This document shows, in pieces, positions 1-8,778 of a stretch of 64,000 bases of DNA. This DNA is from Pseudomonas orientalis. Its GTDB lineage: Bacteria; Pseudomonadota; Gammaproteobacteria; Pseudomonadales; Pseudomonadaceae. The notes beneath the pieces are model-generated. The model was not told the DNA's origin. It saw nothing but the letters and a program-made list of their open reading frames with translations, and ran no database searches. A program made the translations under genes and the position numbers. The first letter of the stretch is position 1. Each line of letters opens with the position of its first letter. Location of the stretch: NCBI RefSeq assembly GCF_002934065.1, contig NZ_CP018049.1, positions 53,501 to 117,500 on the forward strand, written 5' to 3'.

Positions 1-1
1 T

Positions 2-1123
2 GGCGTGATTTACTCCACCAACATCACACCGGACAAGACCGGCCTGGGTGACTACAGCTTCGAAGACTTCGACAAGGCCGTACGCCATGGCGTCGCCAAG
101 AGCGGTAGTACGCTTTACCCGGCGATGCCCTACCCGTCTTACGCACGCGTCAGCGACAGCGATATGCAGGCCTTATATGCCTACTTCATGAAAGGCGTCG
201 AGCCGGTCGCCCAGGAGAACAAGGACAGTGATATTCCCTGGCCGTTGAGCATGCGCTGGCCCCTGGCGGCGTGGCGCTGGATGTTCGCGCCATCGGTCGA
301 GGAGCATCAGGTACAAACCACCGCCGACCCGGTGGTCAGCCGTGGCGCCTACCTGGTCGAAGGCCTCGGCCATTGCGGTGCATGCCATACACCGCGCGCC
401 CTGACCATGCAGGAAAAAGCCCTGAGCGCCGCCGACGGCAGTGCATTCCTGTCCGGCAGTGCGCCGCTGGAAGGCTGGATTGCGAAAAGCCTGCGAGGCG
501 ACCACAAGGACGGCCTCGGCAGCTGGAGCGAAGAGCAACTGGTGCAATTTCTCAAGACCGGTCGCAGTGATCGCAGCGCGGTGTTCGGCGGCATGAGCGA
601 TGTGGTGGTCCACAGCATGCAATACATGTCCCAGGATGACCTGACTGCTATCGCCCGTTACCTCAAGAGCCTGCCGGCGGTGGACCCCAAGGACCAGCCG
701 CACCAGTACGACCAACAAGTGGCCCAGGCGCTCTGGAAAGGGGATGACAGCAAGCCGGGCGCTTCGGTGTATATCGACAACTGCGCGGCCTGCCACCGTA
801 CCGATGGGCATGGCTATACCCGGGTGTTCCCGGCGCTCGCGGGCAACCCGGTGCTGCAGACGGCGGATGCCACGTCGTTGATCAACATCGTGTTGAACGG
901 CGGCACCTTGCCCGCCACTCACGCTGCGCCGTCGACTTTCACCATGCCGGCATTCGCCTGGCGCTTGTCGGACCAGGAAGTGGCGGACGTGGTCAGTTTC
1001 ATCCGCGGCAGCTGGGGCAATCAGGGCGCACCGGTGAGTGCAAGCGACGTGGCCGACCTGCGCAAGAACGATATGCGCACCACGTCGGGTGACGACCTGG
1101 GACAGGTCACGCAAAAGCACTGA
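2..1123 (+). CDS. Cytochrome c subunit of a membrane-bound dehydrogenase, 5' truncated
   Basis: C-terminal part of a multi-heme periplasmic cytochrome c of the kind that passes electrons from membrane alcohol, gluconate or aldehyde dehydrogenases to ubiquinone. The reading frame is open to the window edge, so the true start lies upstream. Two heme c sites are visible, CGACH at 374-388 and CAACH at 782-796. Family members carry three CXXCH motifs, so the first is presumably in the missing part. The opening residues (IYSTNITPD, then GDYSFEDFDKAVRHG) fit the region after the first heme in triheme subunits. The catalytic subunit would be expected upstream, outside the window. Which substrate is oxidised cannot be told from this piece. 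Confidence 0.85.
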   Translation, partial: GVIYSTNITPDKTGLGDYSFEDFDKAVRHGVAKSGSTLYPAMPYPSYARVSDSDMQALYAYFMKGVEPVAQENKDSDIPWPLSMRWPLAAWRWMFAPSVEEHQVQTTADPVVSRGAYLVEGLGHCGACHTPRALTMQEKALSAADGSAFLSGSAPLEGWIAKSLRGDHKDGLGSWSEEQLVQFLKTGRSDRSAVFGGMSDVVVHSMQYMSQDDLTAIARYLKSLPAVDPKDQPHQYDQQVAQALWKGDDSKPGASVYIDNCAACHRTDGHGYTRVFPALAGNPVLQTADATSLINIVLNGGTLPATHAAPSTFTMPAFAWRLSDQEVADVVSFIRGSWGNQGAPVSASDVADLRKNDMRTTSGDDLGQVTQKH

Positions 1124-1152
1124 CCGCCAGACGGCACTGGTCAGAAGCCCCG

Positions 1153-1188
1153 CGCCTCGATACTGTATATAAAAACAGTATCGAGGCG
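1153..1188. promoter_or_regulatory. LexA (SOS) box within a perfect 36-bp palindrome
   Basis: The 20 bases TACTGTATATAAAAACAGTA at 1161-1180 match the LexA consensus TACTGTATATATATACAGTA at all but one or two central positions. The box is the core of a longer perfect inverted repeat: 14-base arms at 1153-1166 and 1175-1188 with an 8-base loop, followed by TTTTC and the ATG at 1194. As RNA it would fold into a strong hairpin with a short U run, so it could also end transcription from the cytochrome gene. Established knowledge: the P. aeruginosa homologue of the next gene (PA0069) belongs to the LexA regulon. Dual operator and terminator use is inference. Confidence 0.85.
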
Positions 1189-1193
1189 TTTTC

Positions 1194-2246
1194 ATGACCA
1201 CTGCACTGCCACCCCGTGGCCGGGGCACGGCCACCAACCTGCACAATCGTTTCGCGCCTACCGTCAGCGTGGCCGAGGACGACGGCTGGTTCCAGGAAGT
1301 GCCACCCACCCAGGGCACCGAAGTGCGCATCGAAACGGCCAAAACCATCATCACCCGCAATAATTCGCCGGACTTGCCGTTCGATCGTTCCATCAACCCT
1401 TATCGCGGCTGCGAGCACGGCTGTATCTATTGCTATGCACGGCCGAGCCATGCGTACTGGGACATGTCGCCGGGGCTGGATTTCGAAACCCGGCTGATTG
1501 CCAAGAGCAACGCCGCCGACGTACTGGAACAGCAACTTTCGAAGCCTGGGTATGTGTGCGCGCCGATCAACCTGGGCTCAAATACCGACCCCTACCAGCC
1601 TATAGAGCGTGAATACAGGATCACCCGGAAAACCCTCGAAGTGCTGCTGCGCTATCGGCACCCGGTGACCATCATCACCAAGGGTTCATTGATCCTGCGC
1701 GACCTTGACCTGCTTGCCGAACTGGCCCGGCAACGGCTTGTGGCGGTGATGATCAGCCTCACCAGCCTCGACGATGAGCTCAAGCGTATCCTCGAACCGC
1801 GCACGGCAGCACCCAAGGCACGGTTGCGGGCAATACGGGTGATGCGGGAGGCGGGTATTCCGGTCGGTGTGCTGTGCTCGCCGATGATTCCGAACGACAG
1901 CGAGTTGGAGAGCCTGCTCACCGAGGCCCATGCCGCAGGTGCGCAAAGTGCCGCGTACATGATGCTGCGCCTGCCGCTGGAGGTGGCGCCGCTGTTCGAA
2001 GAGTGGCTGGCGGCGCATTACCCGCAGCGCGCGGCGCATGTGATGAGCCTGGTGCGTCAGGTGCGGGGTGGCGAGGTGTATGACAGCCGTTTCGGTGTGC
2101 GCATGCGCGGTGAGGGCCCGTTTGCCGATCTGCTGGCGCAGCGTTTCAGCAAGGCGATCAAACGTCTGGGGCTCAATCGCCGCGAAGGCTTCGATCTCGA
2201 TTGCACGGCATTTTGCCCACCGGGCAGACAGATGGCATTGTTGTAG
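1194..2246 (+). CDS. SOS-regulated radical SAM protein (PA0069 family)
   Basis: Cytoplasmic radical SAM enzyme of 350 residues related to the spore photoproduct lyase group. The cluster-binding cysteines are C73, C77 and C80 in the motif CEHGCIYC (CX3CX2C), and a conserved N-terminal block PPRGRGTATNLHNRF precedes the domain. The substrate is unknown. Damage-induced expression and the SPL-like fold suggest a role in nucleic acid repair, but that is inference. The gene is monocistronic: a LexA-box palindrome ends five bases before the ATG and 229 bases separate it from the next gene. No clear Shine-Dalgarno is present before the ATG, so the mRNA may be very short-leadered. The ATG at 1194 is kept because the conserved PPRGRG block begins only five residues later. 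Confidence 0.85.
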   Translation: MTTALPPRGRGTATNLHNRFAPTVSVAEDDGWFQEVPPTQGTEVRIETAKTIITRNNSPDLPFDRSINPYRGCEHGCIYCYARPSHAYWDMSPGLDFETRLIAKSNAADVLEQQLSKPGYVCAPINLGSNTDPYQPIEREYRITRKTLEVLLRYRHPVTIITKGSLILRDLDLLAELARQRLVAVMISLTSLDDELKRILEPRTAAPKARLRAIRVMREAGIPVGVLCSPMIPNDSELESLLTEAHAAGAQSAAYMMLRLPLEVAPLFEEWLAAHYPQRAAHVMSLVRQVRGGEVYDSRFGVRMRGEGPFADLLAQRFSKAIKRLGLNRREGFDLDCTAFCPPGRQMALL

Positions 2247-2475
2247 ACTGAAGAGGAAAAATGCGAAACCGCTGTAGGAACAGTCGCGTTTTGATATCAC
2301 TGAAACCACCGATCTAGAGCGGTTCATTCAGTTTGAGTTAAGTTTCGATGGGTACCTTGTTCAACGAGTGACTGATAGGTCGGCGACCCAGGTCGGTGGA
2401 GTTTCCCAACTATTTCACCGGCCATGCGTCGAACTCACCGGAACACTTTCCCTGCATTGATCAAGAGGTTGAATC

Positions 2476-3207
2476 ATGAGTGATAAGGATAAACAGCCGT
2501 TGGCTGCGTCGGCTTCAGCCCCTCAAGTGGCGGAAACCGCCGATGCAGCGCTGCAGCATATTGTTGACGGTTTTTTGCATTTTCATCACGACGTCTTCCC
2601 CCAGCAGGAAGAACTCTTCAAGAAACTCGCCACGGCCCAGAGCCCGCGCGCGATGTTCATTACCTGCGCCGATTCGCGCATCGTGCCCGAGCTGATTACG
2701 CAAAGCTCGCCCGGCGACCTGTTCGTGACCCGCAACGTGGGTAACGTGGTCCCTCCCTATGGCCAGATGAACGGCGGTGTTTCCACGGCCATCGAGTACG
2801 CGGTACTCGCCCTGGGCGTACAGCACATCATCGTGTGCGGGCACTCCGATTGCGGCGCCATGCGCGCGGTGCTCAACCCCGACAGCCTCGAGAAGATGCC
2901 GACGGTCAAGGCCTGGTTGCGTCATGCCGAAGTCGCCAAGACGATGGTCCACGACAACTGCGACTGCGCCAGTGAAGGCGAGAGCATGAAGGTACTGACT
3001 GAAGAAAACGTCATCGCCCAGTTGCAGCATTTGCGCACCCACCCTTCCGTGGCTTCGCGCATGGCCAATGGCCAATTGTTTATTCACGGCTGGATCTACA
3101 ACATCGAAACCAGCGAGATCCGGGCTTACGACGCGGATCAATCGACGTTCCGACCGTTGGGCGGCGAAGGCCCGATTCCATCCGCGACGCCTAAAGCGCG
3201 CTTCTAA
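2476..3207 (+). CDS. Beta-class carbonic anhydrase
   Basis: Zinc enzyme of 243 residues interconverting CO2 and bicarbonate in the cytoplasm. The metal ligands are visible: C64 in CADSR (with the D66/R68 dyad), H123 and C126 in HSDCGAM. This matches the plant-type beta family, which is usually about 200-240 residues. An N-terminal extension of roughly 25 residues is Ala/Gln rich. The start follows AAGAGGTTGAATC, a good ribosome site. A SulP anion transporter begins 85 bases downstream in the same direction, and this pair is conserved in Pseudomonas. That suggests bicarbonate transport coupled to hydration, though the transported ion is not proven by sequence. Confidence 0.93.
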   Translation: MSDKDKQPLAASASAPQVAETADAALQHIVDGFLHFHHDVFPQQEELFKKLATAQSPRAMFITCADSRIVPELITQSSPGDLFVTRNVGNVVPPYGQMNGGVSTAIEYAVLALGVQHIIVCGHSDCGAMRAVLNPDSLEKMPTVKAWLRHAEVAKTMVHDNCDCASEGESMKVLTEENVIAQLQHLRTHPSVASRMANGQLFIHGWIYNIETSEIRAYDADQSTFRPLGGEGPIPSATPKARF

Positions 3208-3292
3208 CACACTTCCCTGCCGGGTAATGCGGTGGCTGCCATGGACGCAGCCAGGCTTTACCGCGCCTGGCGAATGCCTCGGGAGAGTCATC

Positions 3293-4840
3293 ATGCGTGC
3301 TGCTCAATTGAAAGCTGTTTTGCCTCGGGAGCTGCTCGCCTCCGTGGTGGTATTTCTGGTCGCCCTGCCCTTGTGCATGGGGATCGCGATCGCGTCCGGC
3401 ATGCCGCCGGCCAAGGGGTTGATCACCGGTATCATCGGTGGTCTGGTGGTGGGCTGGTTGGCGGGTTCTCCGCTGCAAGTCAGCGGTCCGGCAGCGGGCT
3501 TGGCGGTGCTGGTGTTCGAGCTGGTGCGCCAGCATGGCATGCTGATGCTGGGGCCTATCCTGCTGCTGGCGGGCTTCCTGCAACTGGTGGCCGGGCGGCT
3601 GCGCCTGGGCTGCTGGTTCCGCGTGACGGCGCCGGCGGTGGTGTACGGCATGCTGGCGGGCATCGGCGTGCTGATTGTGCTGTCGCAGATCCACGTGATG
3701 CTCGACGGTGCGCCCAAACCGTCGGGGCTGGATAACCTGGCAGGCTTCCCGGCCGCCTTGATCGAAGCCATTCCCACCCTCGGCGGCGGGCTCGGCTGGC
3801 AGGCGGGCTTGCTCGGTGTGTCGACGATGCTGGTGATGTACCTGTGGGATAAATTTCGGCCGCAGAAGCTGCGCTTTGTGCCAGGCGCTTTGCTGGGCGT
3901 AGGCCTGGCGACGGTGACCAGCCTGGTGCTCGCATTGCAGGTCAAACGTGTGGAAGTGCCGGAGAACCTGTCCGATGCCATCGATTGGCTGCGCCCCAGC
4001 GACCTGCTCAACCTGGCTGACCCGCAACTGCTGATCGCCGCATTCGCCGTCGCGTTTATCGCCAGCGCCGAAACGCTGCTGTCCGCCGCAGCAGTCGACC
4101 GCATGCACAGCGGGCAGCGTTCGGATTTCGATAAGGAATTGTCTGCTCAAGGCGTGGGTAACATGCTGTGCGGATTGGTCGGTGCCCTGCCGATGACCGG
4201 CGTGATTGTGCGCAGTTCGGCCAACGTCCAGGCGGGCGCCACCACGCGTTTGTCGGCAATGTTCCACGGTCTGTGGCTGTTGGGCTTCGTGCTGTTGCTG
4301 TCCAGTGTGCTGCAAAGCATCCCGGTGGCAAGCCTGGCGGGCGTGCTGGTGTATACCGGGATCAAGCTGGTGGACGTGAAGGCGTTCAAAGCCTTGGGAC
4401 GTTATGGCCGGATGCCGATGTTCACCTATGCAGCCACGGCGTTGGCGATCATCTTCACCGACCTGCTGACGGGCGTACTGGTGGGTTTCGGGCTGACGCT
4501 GGTCAAACTGGCTTTCAAGGCATCACGGCTGAAAGTCAGCCTGATCGATTTGCCCCAGGACGGCGAGATGGAGTTGCGCCTGACCGGTGCGGCGACGTTC
4601 CTCAAAGTACCGGCGTTGACGCAAGTGCTATCCACCGTGCCGACGGGCACCACCGTGCATGTGCCGCTCAATAACCTGAGTTATATCGACCACTCCTGCC
4701 TGGAGTTACTGGAGGAATGGGGGCGCGCCAATGCGGCCAAGGGCTCGAAGCTGGTGATCGAAGCGCGTGGCTTGAAGCGTCGGTTGGAAGGTCGGGTAAG
4801 GACAACGGTGGGGATTGGCTCGGCGCCGTCCACTACCTGA
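3293..4840 (+). CDS. SulP family inorganic anion transporter
   Basis: Inner-membrane anion transporter of 515 residues with about 10-12 hydrophobic segments followed by a short C-terminal STAS domain (roughly residues 440-510; LTGAATFLKVPAL and YIDHSCLELLEEW are the STAS-like strands). SulP proteins carry sulfate, bicarbonate or other anions. Coupling with the upstream carbonic anhydrase makes bicarbonate the more likely substrate here (inference). The longer frame back to 3068 overlaps the anhydrase gene and is not used: the ATG at 3293 follows GGGAGAGTCATC and is directly followed by the family's N-terminal sequence. A REP doublet begins 17 bases after the stop. Confidence 0.9.
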   Translation: MRAAQLKAVLPRELLASVVVFLVALPLCMGIAIASGMPPAKGLITGIIGGLVVGWLAGSPLQVSGPAAGLAVLVFELVRQHGMLMLGPILLLAGFLQLVAGRLRLGCWFRVTAPAVVYGMLAGIGVLIVLSQIHVMLDGAPKPSGLDNLAGFPAALIEAIPTLGGGLGWQAGLLGVSTMLVMYLWDKFRPQKLRFVPGALLGVGLATVTSLVLALQVKRVEVPENLSDAIDWLRPSDLLNLADPQLLIAAFAVAFIASAETLLSAAAVDRMHSGQRSDFDKELSAQGVGNMLCGLVGALPMTGVIVRSSANVQAGATTRLSAMFHGLWLLGFVLLLSSVLQSIPVASLAGVLVYTGIKLVDVKAFKALGRYGRMPMFTYAATALAIIFTDLLTGVLVGFGLTLVKLAFKASRLKVSLIDLPQDGEMELRLTGAATFLKVPALTQVLSTVPTGTTVHVPLNNLSYIDHSCLELLEEWGRANAAKGSKLVIEARGLKRRLEGRVRTTVGIGSAPSTT

Positions 4841-4856
4841 CGAAACCGGGTAAAAA

Positions 4857-4947
4857 ATGTGGGAGGGGGCTTGCCCCCGATTGGGGTGTGTCAGCCAAAG
4901 AAATTTAGCTGATCCACCGCTATCGGGGGCAAGCCCCCTCCCACATT
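4857..4947. repeat. REP doublet (REPIN-like), type A, copy 1
   Basis: Two inverted copies of the Pseudomonas REP core GTGGGAGGGGGCTTGCCCCC, each itself able to fold, flank about 42 bases that contain a further inner inverted repeat (GTCAGC and GCTGAT). The element sits between the 3' ends of two convergent genes, the SulP transporter and the conserved hypothetical gene on the minus strand. The whole unit can form a long hairpin or cruciform. Confidence 0.93.
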
Positions 4948-4966
4948 TGATCGTCGTAGCCGAAGA

Positions 4967-5602
4967 TTACAGCGCCAGCTCAACGCCCAACTGGCGCGAC
5001 AGGCACGGCCAGCGCTTCCACGCGGCTTCGGTGTTCGGGCTTTTGAGCGTTTCGCGATAAGCCTCGACCGACTCCAGCGCAAAGCTCTCCTCGTCAAGCA
5101 TCTCATCCACCGCCAGGTGCACCGCTTCATCCAGCTGATTGGCGAAGGTTTCACCAATCAATTGATGAGCAATCAGGTTGGCGACGGTGGTGTCCGCCGG
5201 AATCAGCGGCTGGCCGAAATGCTTGATATACAGGTCATTGACTTCCTCCACCAGACGATGGGCCAGGTAGGCTTCGTCCAGCAGGCCGTCCAGGCCTTCG
5301 TGGCCGACCAGAATCGCCGGCGGCTGTAGGAAGAAATGCTCGGCAATCTTCAGCACGGGCTTGATCTGGCTTTCGATCCCGGCCTCACGAGCCACGTCAT
5401 TGGCTGCATCAAGCAGCTCGGGGACGAGGTCGATATACGCGGTGACAAATCGGGTCATGACAATGATGCGATCTCCGTCAGCCAGGGAAATAACCGAATG
5501 CAAGTGCGGCAACTGTCTTTCCAGTTGCCGGGCAAGCTGGCCCGTCGTGGCTTCGTGCTGATGGGCACGGGAAATCTGCTCGCGCAATGCGGCGGTGTTC
5601 AT
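4967..5602 (-). CDS. Conserved hypothetical protein beside coxB (PA0104-like)
   Basis: Soluble, mostly helical and acidic protein of 211 residues with no signal peptide or recognisable motif. I do not recognise a function. A homologue occupies the same place, between the SulP gene and coxB, in P. aeruginosa (from memory PA0104). The start at 5602 (MNTAALREQISR) is chosen because GGAG lies five bases upstream; the frame extends further but with unlikely residues. It faces away from the cox operon, and the two share a 370-base upstream region. Confidence 0.75.
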   Translation of the reverse strand: MNTAALREQISRAHQHEATTGQLARQLERQLPHLHSVISLADGDRIIVMTRFVTAYIDLVPELLDAANDVAREAGIESQIKPVLKIAEHFFLQPPAILVGHEGLDGLLDEAYLAHRLVEEVNDLYIKHFGQPLIPADTTVANLIAHQLIGETFANQLDEAVHLAVDEMLDEESFALESVEAYRETLKSPNTEAAWKRWPCLSRQLGVELAL

Positions 5603-5972
5603 GAAGGCTCCAGTCATGCAGGCGTAGGAAAAGAGAGAGGTTAAGGTAGCTCGTTTATACGAGCGCTTAAGATGCATTTGTCATAATTATTTCATGGTTA
5701 TACGTGGACGTTATATCGAATTGCCATCGCTCGTCGGATAAACGATTCCGCCGCCTATTTTATTAGGCCCCGCGCGTGCGTTTCCACTCATTTGTCCCTA
5801 CACATTGCGGGGTCGCTACGGCTGTCTATACTCGCTTTGTACGCAATTAGCTGATGACGCCCGACTGCATGACGCAGGCAAGGCTTGGCGGTTGTAAGCA
5901 GTCTGGAAGCCGCTCCCTTGGCCGCAGGTGCGAACCGGCGGGATAACAAGAAACATAAAGGGGAAAACCGCA
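5603..5972. other. Divergent intergenic region between PA0104-like gene and coxB
   Basis: This 370-base stretch holds the promoters of both flanking genes and no convincing reading frame. A perfect inverted repeat GCTCGT-TTAT-ACGAGC lies at 5649-5664, close to the minus-strand gene and possibly an operator. A sigmaS-like promoter for the cox genes is listed separately. The A-rich and GGGGAAAA sequence just before 5973 gives the coxB ribosome site. Confidence 0.6.
5805..5832 (+). promoter_or_regulatory. Candidate sigmaS (RpoS) promoter of the cox locus
   Basis: The sequence CTATACT at 5826-5832 is identical to the extended -10 preferred by RpoS. A weak -35-like TTGCGG lies 16 bases upstream at 5805-5810. 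It would give a leader of about 135 bases before coxB. It is known that the caa3-type oxidase of P. aeruginosa is RpoS-dependent and induced by starvation, which supports the call. The exact start point is a prediction. Confidence 0.5.
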
Positions 5973-7100
5973 ATGACGCGACATCCACACGTTTGGATGG
6001 GCTTACTGTTGTGGTCAATATTCGGCCAGGCCCACGCGGCCTGGACAACGAATATGGCGCCAGGGGCTACTGAAGTCAGTCACGCCGTGTTTGATCTGCA
6101 CATGACCATTTTCTGGATTTGTGTGGTGATCGGCATCGTCGTGTTTGGCGCGATGTTCTGGTCGATGATCCTGCATCGCCGTTCCACGGGCCAGGTCGCG
6201 GCCAAGTTCCATGAGAGCACCACCGTAGAAATTCTGTGGACCGTGGTGCCGTTGCTGATTCTGGTGGCCATGGCCATTCCAGCCACCAAGACCCTGATCA
6301 ACATCTACGACAGCAGTGAGTCGGATATTGATATCCAGGTCACCGGCTATCAGTGGAAGTGGCATTACAAATACCTGGGCCAGGACGTGGAGTTCTTCAG
6401 CAACCTGGCCACGCCCGCCGAGCAGATCCATAACCAGGCCACCAAGGGCGAGCATTACCTGCTGGAAGTCGACCAGCCGCTGGTATTGCCGGTGGGCGCC
6501 AAGGTGCGCTTTCTGGTGACCGCTGCCGATGTGATCCACTCTTGGTGGGTGCCGGCCTTTGCGGTCAAGCGCGATGCCATCCCCGGTTTCGTCAACGAAG
6601 CCTGGACCCGTGTCGAGAAGCCCGGCATCTATCGCGGCCAGTGCGCCGAGTTATGCGGCAAGGACCACGGGTTCATGCCCATTGTGGTCGAAGTCAAATC
6701 CAAGGCTGACTACGACACTTGGCTCGGCGAACGCAAACAGGAGGCGGCCAAGCTCAAGGAACTGACCTCCAAGGAGTGGACGCTGGAAGATTTGGTCGCG
6801 CGCGGCGACAAGGTCTACCACACCACCTGTGTGGCCTGTCACCAGGCTGAAGGCCAGGGCCTGCCGCCGATGTTCCCGGCGCTCAAGGGCTCGAAAATCG
6901 CCACCGGCCCGGCCGCCGATCACCTGAACATTGTCTATCACGGCAAACCCGGCACCGCGATGGCGGCCTTCGGCAAGCAACTTTCGGAAGTCGATATCGC
7001 CGCTGTCGTGACCTACGAGCGCAATGCCTGGGGCAATAACAAAGGCGACATGGTCACGCCCAAAGACGTGCTGGCTCTGAAACAGGCGCAAAGCAAATGA
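5973..7100 (+). CDS. coxB: Cytochrome c oxidase subunit II with fused cytochrome c (caa3 type)
   Basis: Electron-entry subunit of the aa3/caa3 terminal oxidase, 375 residues. Order of parts: signal peptide (ending near AHA), two transmembrane segments (about residues 40-65 and 85-105), a periplasmic cupredoxin domain with the CuA ligands H189, C224, C228, H232 and M235 (CAELCGKDHGFM), then a C-terminal heme c domain with CVACH at 286-290. The fused heme domain shows that this is a caa3-type enzyme able to take electrons from soluble or bound cytochrome c. ATG at 5973 follows an A/G-rich ribosome site; the in-frame extension upstream is not used. coxA follows 58 bases downstream. Confidence 0.97.
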   Translation: MTRHPHVWMGLLLWSIFGQAHAAWTTNMAPGATEVSHAVFDLHMTIFWICVVIGIVVFGAMFWSMILHRRSTGQVAAKFHESTTVEILWTVVPLLILVAMAIPATKTLINIYDSSESDIDIQVTGYQWKWHYKYLGQDVEFFSNLATPAEQIHNQATKGEHYLLEVDQPLVLPVGAKVRFLVTAADVIHSWWVPAFAVKRDAIPGFVNEAWTRVEKPGIYRGQCAELCGKDHGFMPIVVEVKSKADYDTWLGERKQEAAKLKELTSKEWTLEDLVARGDKVYHTTCVACHQAEGQGLPPMFPALKGSKIATGPAADHLNIVYHGKPGTAMAAFGKQLSEVDIAAVVTYERNAWGNNKGDMVTPKDVLALKQAQSK

Positions 7101-7158
7101 CTACCTTCATTGCACATGCACTGAATCGCCCCGCTTACTCGCTTGCAGGAGAACGGCC

Positions 7159-8745
7159 ATGAGCACTGTGATCGATGACCATGGTCACGCCGACCACGTC
7201 CACGGCCCCGCGAAAGGGCTGATGCGCTGGGTGCTGACCACCAACCACAAGGACATCGGCACGATGTACCTGTGGTTCGCCTTCACCATGTTCCTGCTGG
7301 GCGGTTCGTTCGCCATGGTGATTCGCGCCGAACTGTTCCAGCCCGGCCTGCAGATCGTGGAGCCGGCGTTCTTCAACCAGATGACCACCATGCATGGCCT
7401 GATCATGGTGTTTGGCGCGGTGATGCCGGCCTTTGTCGGCCTGGCCAACTGGATGATCCCGTTGATGATCGGCGCGCCGGACATGGCCCTGCCGCGCATG
7501 AACAACTTCAGCTTCTGGCTGCTGCCGGCGGCGTTCCTGCTGCTGGTGTCGACTCTGTTCAGCCCCGGCGGCGGGCCGAATTTTGGCTGGACCTTCTACG
7601 CCCCGCTCTCCACCACCTATGCGCCGGAAAGCGTGACGTTCTTTATCTTCGCGATCCACCTGATGGGCATCAGTTCGATCATGGGCGCGATCAATGTGGT
7701 CGCGACCATCCTCAACCTGCGCGCGCCGGGCATGACTCTGATGAAAATGCCGCTGTTCGTGTGGACCTGGCTGATCACCGCGTTCCTGCTGATTGCGGTG
7801 ATGCCGGTGCTGGCCGGTTGCGTGACCATGATGCTGATGGACATCCACTTCGGCACCAGCTTTTTCAGTGCGGCGGGCGGTGGTGATCCCGTGCTGTTCC
7901 AGCACGTGTTCTGGTTCTTCGGCCACCCCGAGGTGTACATCATGATCCTGCCGGCCTTTGGCGCCGTCAGCTCGATCATCCCGACGTTCTCGCGCAAGCC
8001 GTTGTTTGGCTACACCTCGATGGTCTACGCCACCGCCAGCATTGCGTTCCTGTCGTTCATCGTGTGGGCGCACCACATGTTCGTGGTCGGCATTCCGTTG
8101 GTGGGCGAGCTGTTCTTCATGTACGCCACCCTGCTGATTGCGGTGCCTACCGGGGTCAAGGTGTTCAACTGGGTCAGCACCATGTGGCAGGGCTCGTTGA
8201 CCTTCGAGACGCCGATGCTGTTTGCGGTGGCCTTCGTGATCCTGTTCACCATCGGCGGCTTTTCCGGGCTGATGCTCGCGATTGCGCCGGCGGACTTCCA
8301 GTACCACGACACCTACTTCGTGGTGGCGCATTTCCATTACGTACTGGTACCCGGTGCGATCTTCGGCATCTTCGCGTCGGCGTACTACTGGCTGCCGAAA
8401 TGGACCGGCCACATGTATGACGAAACCCTCGGCAAGCTGCACTTCTGGCTGTCCTTCGTGGGCATGAACATGGCGTTCTTCCCGATGCACTTCGTGGGCC
8501 TGGCCGGGATGCCGCGCCGGGTGCCGGACTACAACTTGCAGTTCGCCGACTTCAACATGGTGTCCTCGATTGGCGCCTTCATGTTCGGCGCCACGCAGAT
8601 CTTCTTCCTGTTCATCGTGATCAAGTGCATCCGCGGCGGCCCGCCCGCACCGGCCAAGCCGTGGGATGGCGCCGAAGGGCTGGAATGGAGCGTGCCCTCG
8701 CCCGCGCCGTACCACACCTTCACCACGCCGCCGGAGGTCAAATGA
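7159..8745 (+). CDS. coxA: Cytochrome c oxidase subunit I
   Basis: Catalytic heme-copper subunit, 528 residues and about 12 transmembrane helices, binding low-spin heme a, high-spin heme a3 and CuB. Visible signatures are the CuB histidine and Tyr helix FWFFGHPEVYI, the WAHHMFVVG histidine pair, and the heme-ligand segment VAHFHYVLVPGA. It reduces O2 to water and pumps protons across the inner membrane. AGGAG stands nine bases before the ATG. The gene lies between coxB and cox11; unusually, a REP doublet separates it from cox11. A 526-residue open frame on the opposite strand is a GC-rich shadow. Confidence 0.97.
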   Translation: MSTVIDDHGHADHVHGPAKGLMRWVLTTNHKDIGTMYLWFAFTMFLLGGSFAMVIRAELFQPGLQIVEPAFFNQMTTMHGLIMVFGAVMPAFVGLANWMIPLMIGAPDMALPRMNNFSFWLLPAAFLLLVSTLFSPGGGPNFGWTFYAPLSTTYAPESVTFFIFAIHLMGISSIMGAINVVATILNLRAPGMTLMKMPLFVWTWLITAFLLIAVMPVLAGCVTMMLMDIHFGTSFFSAAGGGDPVLFQHVFWFFGHPEVYIMILPAFGAVSSIIPTFSRKPLFGYTSMVYATASIAFLSFIVWAHHMFVVGIPLVGELFFMYATLLIAVPTGVKVFNWVSTMWQGSLTFETPMLFAVAFVILFTIGGFSGLMLAIAPADFQYHDTYFVVAHFHYVLVPGAIFGIFASAYYWLPKWTGHMYDETLGKLHFWLSFVGMNMAFFPMHFVGLAGMPRRVPDYNLQFADFNMVSSIGAFMFGATQIFFLFIVIKCIRGGPPAPAKPWDGAEGLEWSVPSPAPYHTFTTPPEVK

Positions 8746-8778
8746 TTACGCTGTTCGCTCGGTCACCCGCGATCCCCT

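Noticed and set aside
173..1396. 407-residue minus-strand frame across the cytochrome gene and the SOS box
   Set aside because: Shadow of the cytochrome c gene; it crosses the LexA palindrome and has no recognisable domain.
3068..3292. Longer N terminus for the SulP transporter
   Set aside because: These codons lie largely over the end of the carbonic anhydrase gene and give a basic, non-conserved peptide; ATG at 3293 has the ribosome site.
7135..8715. 526-residue open frame on the minus strand opposite coxA
   Set aside because: It mirrors a certain gene codon for codon, is rich in His, Arg and Gln as expected from reversed GC-rich membrane codons, and has no ribosome site.
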